Shown in pieces: positions 59,937 to 63,087 of a DNA stretch of 63,087 bases. Within the stretch, counting starts at the first letter, position 1; each line of letters starts with the position of its first letter. The notes under the pieces were generated by a model. It was not told the origin of the DNA and ran no database searches. It saw only the letters and a program-made list of their open reading frames with translations. Where the stretch lies: positions 1 through 63,087 of the forward strand of contig VXMP01000071.1 in the NCBI GenBank assembly GCA_009841075.1. Direction: 5' to 3'. The position numbers and the translations under genes are program-made. Source of the stretch: Acidimicrobiia bacterium. Its GTDB lineage: Bacteria > Actinomycetota > Acidimicrobiia > Spongiisociales > Spongiisociaceae.

Positions 59937-60794
59937 TTAGCTCGTGTGCCGGCGGAAGATCGGTGACCGGAAGTCCGAGAGGACCACATCTTCGGGTATT
60001 TCTATCCCACCCTGGCGCACCCATTCATACTCGGCGATACGCCAGGCCGCGTCGCCGGGATGCACTTTTGACACCTCTCCCGGGGCGTTGCAATGCATCG
60101 ACAGGAACGTCAACCCGGTGGCTTGGTCCAAAAACCGTTTATAGACCGAAGCCGGATCCAGGTGATCGTAGCTGAGCCCCATCAGAAACTGATCTATGCC
60201 CACCCCGCCTTCGGAGATCAGATCGTCTCTCAGCTCACCCAGGACCGAAAGCCCGGCAGGCCCCAAATCCAGAACCGACCTATACCCTTCGGGATCAAGG
60301 GGCATCAGCACCGTTAGGCCGTGACGGCGCGCCACCCGCAGGGTGATTTCGGCCCACTCCGGAGCGAGCGCCCCTCCCATGTGATGATCCAGATGGGTAA
60401 GTTCAAGACCGGCGGTTTTGGCGGCGGCCAGCTGGGTTTCCAGCTCCTCCTCCACCGCCTGGGGTTGGGCATGGGCTCGTAGCTCCGCCACCGTTGCCCA
60501 CATGTATCCGTCCGAGTCGATCAGCCCGGAGGTTCGAGAGGAGGTGGACATGGGTCGCCACCGCATCTGAGCGGATTCGGAGGTCAAGGTCAGATGGAGA
60601 CCCAGATCGAGATCGGGCCGACGGTTGGCCAACTCGGCTGCCGCCGGAAACCAGGGGCACGGCACCATAATCGAACCGGAGGTAACAAAACCCTGGCCGG
60701 CCAACTCTTCCATCGCCTCAACTGACCCGAGGGTCACCCCGATGTCGTCGATATGTGGAATCACCTCGGCCCGGATTTCGCCTAAGGAAGTCAT
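59937..60794 (-). CDS. ChbG/HpnK-family (YdjC) deacetylase
   Basis: A 285-residue carbohydrate deacetylase-like barrel. The metal-binding block usually written as N-A-D-D appears as VIPHIDDIGVTLG near residue 11. It is followed by LDLGLHLTLTSE and LTHLDHHMGGALAPEW, which supply the His ligands. Relatives deacetylate chitooligosaccharides or hopanoid intermediates. The changed first motif still keeps both Asp. Its start overlaps the pncA stop (ATGA), so the two are co-transcribed, but a functional link is unclear. Confidence 0.87.
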   Translation of the reverse strand: MTSLGEIRAEVIPHIDDIGVTLGSVEAMEELAGQGFVTSGSIMVPCPWFPAAAELANRRPDLDLGLHLTLTSESAQMRWRPMSTSSRTSGLIDSDGYMWATVAELRAHAQPQAVEEELETQLAAAKTAGLELTHLDHHMGGALAPEWAEITLRVARRHGLTVLMPLDPEGYRSVLDLGPAGLSVLGELRDDLISEGGVGIDQFLMGLSYDHLDPASVYKRFLDQATGLTFLSMHCNAPGEVSKVHPGDAAWRIAEYEWVRQGGIEIPEDVVLSDFRSPIFRRHTS

Positions 60795-61378
60795 CCCACC
60801 GTCACACCCTCACTGCGGAGCTCGGCAACCGCTTTATCCCCGTCGCCGGGCTCAAGGTTGACAGCTCCGGTTGCGTCCAACAGCACGGTGGTTTCGAATC
60901 CGCCCCGGGCGACGTCCAAGGCGGTGTCCTTGACGCAGTAGTCCAGGGCCAGCCCCACTACCACCACCTTCTGGCAACCGGCCGCTCGGATCATGGATTC
61001 CAGCTCGGTGGGTTTTTCTTCACCCGACACGGGATCCCTCATGGTGAAGCCCGAGTAGCCGTCCTCTCCGTTGGCACCTTTATAGACGCTCGGCCCCTCA
61101 ACCAGCAGATCGGGATGGAACTCGGCCCCGACGGTTCCGGCTACGCAATGGACCGGCCAGATACCCCCGTCCGTGGCGAAATGAGGGGTGCGTTCCGGGT
61201 GCCAATCCTGGGTGTAGAAGACGGAGGCACCCGCTTCGATCGCCGAAGAAACCTGCCGGTTAACCGCCGGAATTACTCGGGTGTCGGCCTCGGGAACGTA
61301 GAGGCTTCCATCCGGGTCGGCAAAGTCGTTCTGAACATCAACCACTACCAAGGCGGTGTCGGTCGAATATTCTGTCAT
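60791..61378 (-). CDS. pncA: Nicotinamidase
   Basis: A 195-residue isochorismatase-fold amidase that converts nicotinamide to nicotinate for NAD salvage. The triad is Asp in VVVDVQNDF (D14), Lys in SVYKGANGE and Cys in LALDYCVKDTALDV. Metal ligands lie in FYTQDWHPERTPHF. ATG 61378 is preferred to TTG 61384. It is divergent from pncB, the next step of the same pathway, across only 35 bases. Confidence 0.95.
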   Translation of the reverse strand: MTEYSTDTALVVVDVQNDFADPDGSLYVPEADTRVIPAVNRQVSSAIEAGASVFYTQDWHPERTPHFATDGGIWPVHCVAGTVGAEFHPDLLVEGPSVYKGANGEDGYSGFTMRDPVSGEEKPTELESMIRAAGCQKVVVVGLALDYCVKDTALDVARGGFETTVLLDATGAVNLEPGDGDKAVAELRSEGVTVG

Positions 61379-61400
61379 AGCCAAATAGTACCTTCTCAGG

Positions 61401-61406
61401 TAACGT
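61401..61406 (+). promoter_or_regulatory. -10 box TAACGT for a leaderless pncB transcript
   Basis: TAACGT followed by 7 bases and GTG 61414. It lies in the short pncA/pncB divergent spacer. Confidence 0.45.
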
Positions 61407-61413
61407 AATACCC

Positions 61414-62943
61414 GTGCTCAACGAGGGCATCCTCTTCACAGATCATTACCAGCTGACCATGGCCCAGCTCTACCATGGTTACGGTCTGGCCGACCGCCGG
61501 GCCCAGTTCGACTATCACTTTCGCTCCTACCCCGATTATGGGGTGCATCAGGCCGGGTACTGCATCTCCGCCGGCCTGGGTCCGCTGGTCGATTGGATGG
61601 AAAACACCTGGTTCGACGAGCAGGATTTAGCCGCCCTTCGCACCATCAGAACAAGCTCGGGTGAGCGCCTCTTCAAGGAGCCTTTCCTGGAATGGCTGGA
61701 AGGATCGGACGGCTTCCAATCCCTCTCGATGTGGGCTATCCCTGAGGGCCGGGTGGTGCACGCCCAGACCCCGATAGTAACAGTCGAAGGGCCGTTGGCG
61801 GTGGCACAGCTCCTGGAAACGGCCCTGCTCAACCGGCTCAATTACGCCATTTTGATAGCGGGCAAGACCTCCAGGGCGGTGGAAGCCGCCGGAGGTAACG
61901 GGGTGCTGGAGTTCGGAATGCGGCGAGCGCCCGGTGCGGCCGCCCATACCGCCACCCGATCGGCCCTGATCGGAGGGGCCACCGGATCGTCCAACTTCGC
62001 CGCCTCATACGAGCTCGGCTTTCTACCCCGCGGCACCCACGCCCATTCCTTGGTGCAGGTGTTCATCGCCGAATGCGACAGCGAGCTGGAAGCCTTCCGA
62101 GCCTACGCCGACCTGTATCCCGATGACTGCCTTTTGCTGGTGGATACCATCAACACCCTGGAGTCGGGTGTCCCCAACGCCATCACCGTCTTCGAAGAGT
62201 TACGAAAGCGGGGGCATCGGCCGGTCGGGATCAGGCTCGATTCGGGTGACCTGGCCCATCTGGCGGTTCGGTCCGCCGCCCTCCTCGACCGGGCCGGTTT
62301 CCCTGACGTGTCGATCGTGCTGTCCTCCGACCTGGACGAGCTGATCATCTGGCAGGTGCGGAACCAGATACTGGAAGAGGCGGGACGCTACGGGGTGGAT
62401 GCCGACCATCTGCTGAACCGGCTGGTCTACGGGGTGGGAACCCGTTTGGTCACCTCGGACGGTTGTCCCAGCCTAAACGGGGTGTTCAAGCTGGTGGCGG
62501 TGGAGGGGACAGACGGGAATTGGGCGGCGGCCATCAAGATCTCCGAGGACCCCACCAAGGTGCTCGATCCCGGCCGTAAACGGCTGTGGAGGATATACGA
62601 TCATCGGGGAACGGCCACCGTTGACCTGATAACCGAGTCCGATTACGACCCGGCGGCCCGGCCCATCCACCTGGTACATCCCGGCCATCCCGATATTCGC
62701 CGCACGCTTGGAGCCACCCAGATCTCGGAAGTCGAGCCCCTTCGGATCCAGGTTCTGAACAACGGGGAGCGAGTGGCCGACAACCTTGGCGATATCGAGG
62801 CGGCCCGGAACCGGAGAGTAGCGGACCTTGCCCGCCTTGATCCGGGAGTGAGAAGATTGGTCAACCCTCATACCTATCATGTTTCTCTCAGTCCGCAACT
62901 ATCGAAGCTGAAACAGGACCTGATTGCAGATTTTCGTTCCTGA
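61414..62943 (+). CDS. pncB: Nicotinate phosphoribosyltransferase
   Basis: A 509-residue enzyme making nicotinate mononucleotide from nicotinate and PRPP, from a GTG start. Seen: LFTDHYQLTMAQLYHGYGL, FDYHFRSYP, the catalytic-His block LEFGMRRAPGAAAHTATRSALIGGATGSSN and IRLDSGDLAHLAV (PRPP-binding acidic motif). It belongs to the longer PncB2-like group. With pncA it completes the nicotinamide-to-NaMN route. Confidence 0.96.
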   Translation: MLNEGILFTDHYQLTMAQLYHGYGLADRRAQFDYHFRSYPDYGVHQAGYCISAGLGPLVDWMENTWFDEQDLAALRTIRTSSGERLFKEPFLEWLEGSDGFQSLSMWAIPEGRVVHAQTPIVTVEGPLAVAQLLETALLNRLNYAILIAGKTSRAVEAAGGNGVLEFGMRRAPGAAAHTATRSALIGGATGSSNFAASYELGFLPRGTHAHSLVQVFIAECDSELEAFRAYADLYPDDCLLLVDTINTLESGVPNAITVFEELRKRGHRPVGIRLDSGDLAHLAVRSAALLDRAGFPDVSIVLSSDLDELIIWQVRNQILEEAGRYGVDADHLLNRLVYGVGTRLVTSDGCPSLNGVFKLVAVEGTDGNWAAAIKISEDPTKVLDPGRKRLWRIYDHRGTATVDLITESDYDPAARPIHLVHPGHPDIRRTLGATQISEVEPLRIQVLNNGERVADNLGDIEAARNRRVADLARLDPGVRRLVNPHTYHVSLSPQLSKLKQDLIADFRS

Positions 62944-62968
62944 AATACGCATAACCTCAGATATACGG

Positions 62969-62974
62969 TAAAAT
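62969..62974 (+). promoter_or_regulatory. -10 box TAAAAT for the last, truncated gene
   Basis: TAAAAT followed by exactly 7 bases and ATG 62982, the same arrangement as at proA. Confidence 0.5.
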
Positions 62975-62981
62975 CTGTTCA

Positions 62982-63087
62982 ATGGCCCTTATAAAGATAG
63001 ACTCGAAACGCACCAGTCAGAAGTTATTGGTTGGAGCCCGACGCCACCTAGCCGAGGGTGACCTGCTCCAAGCCTCCGAGAAAGGTT
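62982..63087 (+). CDS. PaREP1/HEPN-like protein, 3' end outside the window
   Basis: Only 35 residues are visible, starting MALIKIDSKRTSQKLL. The end LAEGDLLQASEKG matches the N-terminal helix pattern of PaREP1/HEPN-related proteins (AxxLxxGDLxQASEK). The function in this group is unproven; some act in HEPN modules. The start is supported by the adjacent TAAAAT box. Confidence 0.55.
   Translation, partial: MALIKIDSKRTSQKLLVGARRHLAEGDLLQASEKG

Overview
The window looks like chromosome from an uncultured, moderately high-GC actinobacterium, probably near the Acidimicrobiia. This is inferred from a WhiB regulator, NucS (EndoMS), a GSII-type glutamine synthetase, a GOLPH3/GPP34-like protein, an Mrp ATPase without the CXXC motif, an S-layer-homology protein, and many genes whose start codon lies 7-8 bases after a TANNNT -10 box (the actinobacterial leaderless pattern). 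No rRNA, tRNA, CRISPR array or intact insertion sequence was seen. The first ~75 bases are G-homopolymer-rich and look like a low-quality contig end.

Layout. 0-11 kb: a partial FAD-linked oxidase, an Nfu-N protein, two membrane-anchored unknowns, glnII, an erpA-ridA-methyltransferase operon, then mrp, a cysteine desulfurase, mnmA (overlapping stop/start) and ligA. Fe-S assembly and tRNA thiolation sit together here. 11-17 kb: a complete Mrp cation/proton antiporter operon in the order A-B-C-D-F-(G-E), with G and E fused. 17-25 kb: dapC-dapE (lysine/cell wall), a solitary 962-residue adenine-methylase-type protein, proA, a MaoC hydratase and an alanyl-tRNA editing protein. 25-31 kb: an accessory stretch with whiB, a GOLPH3-like gene, a HEPN/MNT pair, an orphan ribbon-helix-helix-like antitoxin, two AlkA-like glycosylases and a HigB/HigA-peptidase module with palindromic operators. 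31-40 kb: pgl, a small hydrolase, MerR overlapping a MenF-MenD fusion, an MBL hydrolase, panB and a phosphotriesterase-like enzyme. 39.7-40.2 kb: a non-coding convergent spacer with hairpins and short repeats. 40-48 kb: nnr, an SLH/Ig-like surface protein, a pyrE-like gene, nucS-trmL, a nuclease-family gene broken by a 4-base tandem duplication, and an XRE/nucleotidyltransferase pair. 48-55 kb: an ABC exporter of the LolCDE/MacB type, nhaA with a structured-looking leader, and a VapBC-like pair. 55-63 kb: a SAM-riboswitch operon, a 5'-3' exonuclease, a sulfurtransferase, a ChbG-like deacetylase, divergent pncA/pncB (NAD salvage), and the start of a PaREP1/HEPN-like gene cut by the window end.

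The strongest new observation is on the minus strand at 55187-57505. A consensus promoter (TTGACA-17-TCTAAT) feeds a SAM-I/SAM-I-IV-type riboswitch, then a 32-residue Cys-Cys peptide ORF overlapping a strong hairpin, then an OsmC-family protein and a flavin monooxygenase. That implies control of an oxidative or sulfur-related function by S-adenosylmethionine rather than of methionine biosynthesis. The MenF-MenD and MrpG-MrpE fusions are two further unusual architectures. All identifications come from reading motifs; no database search was run.
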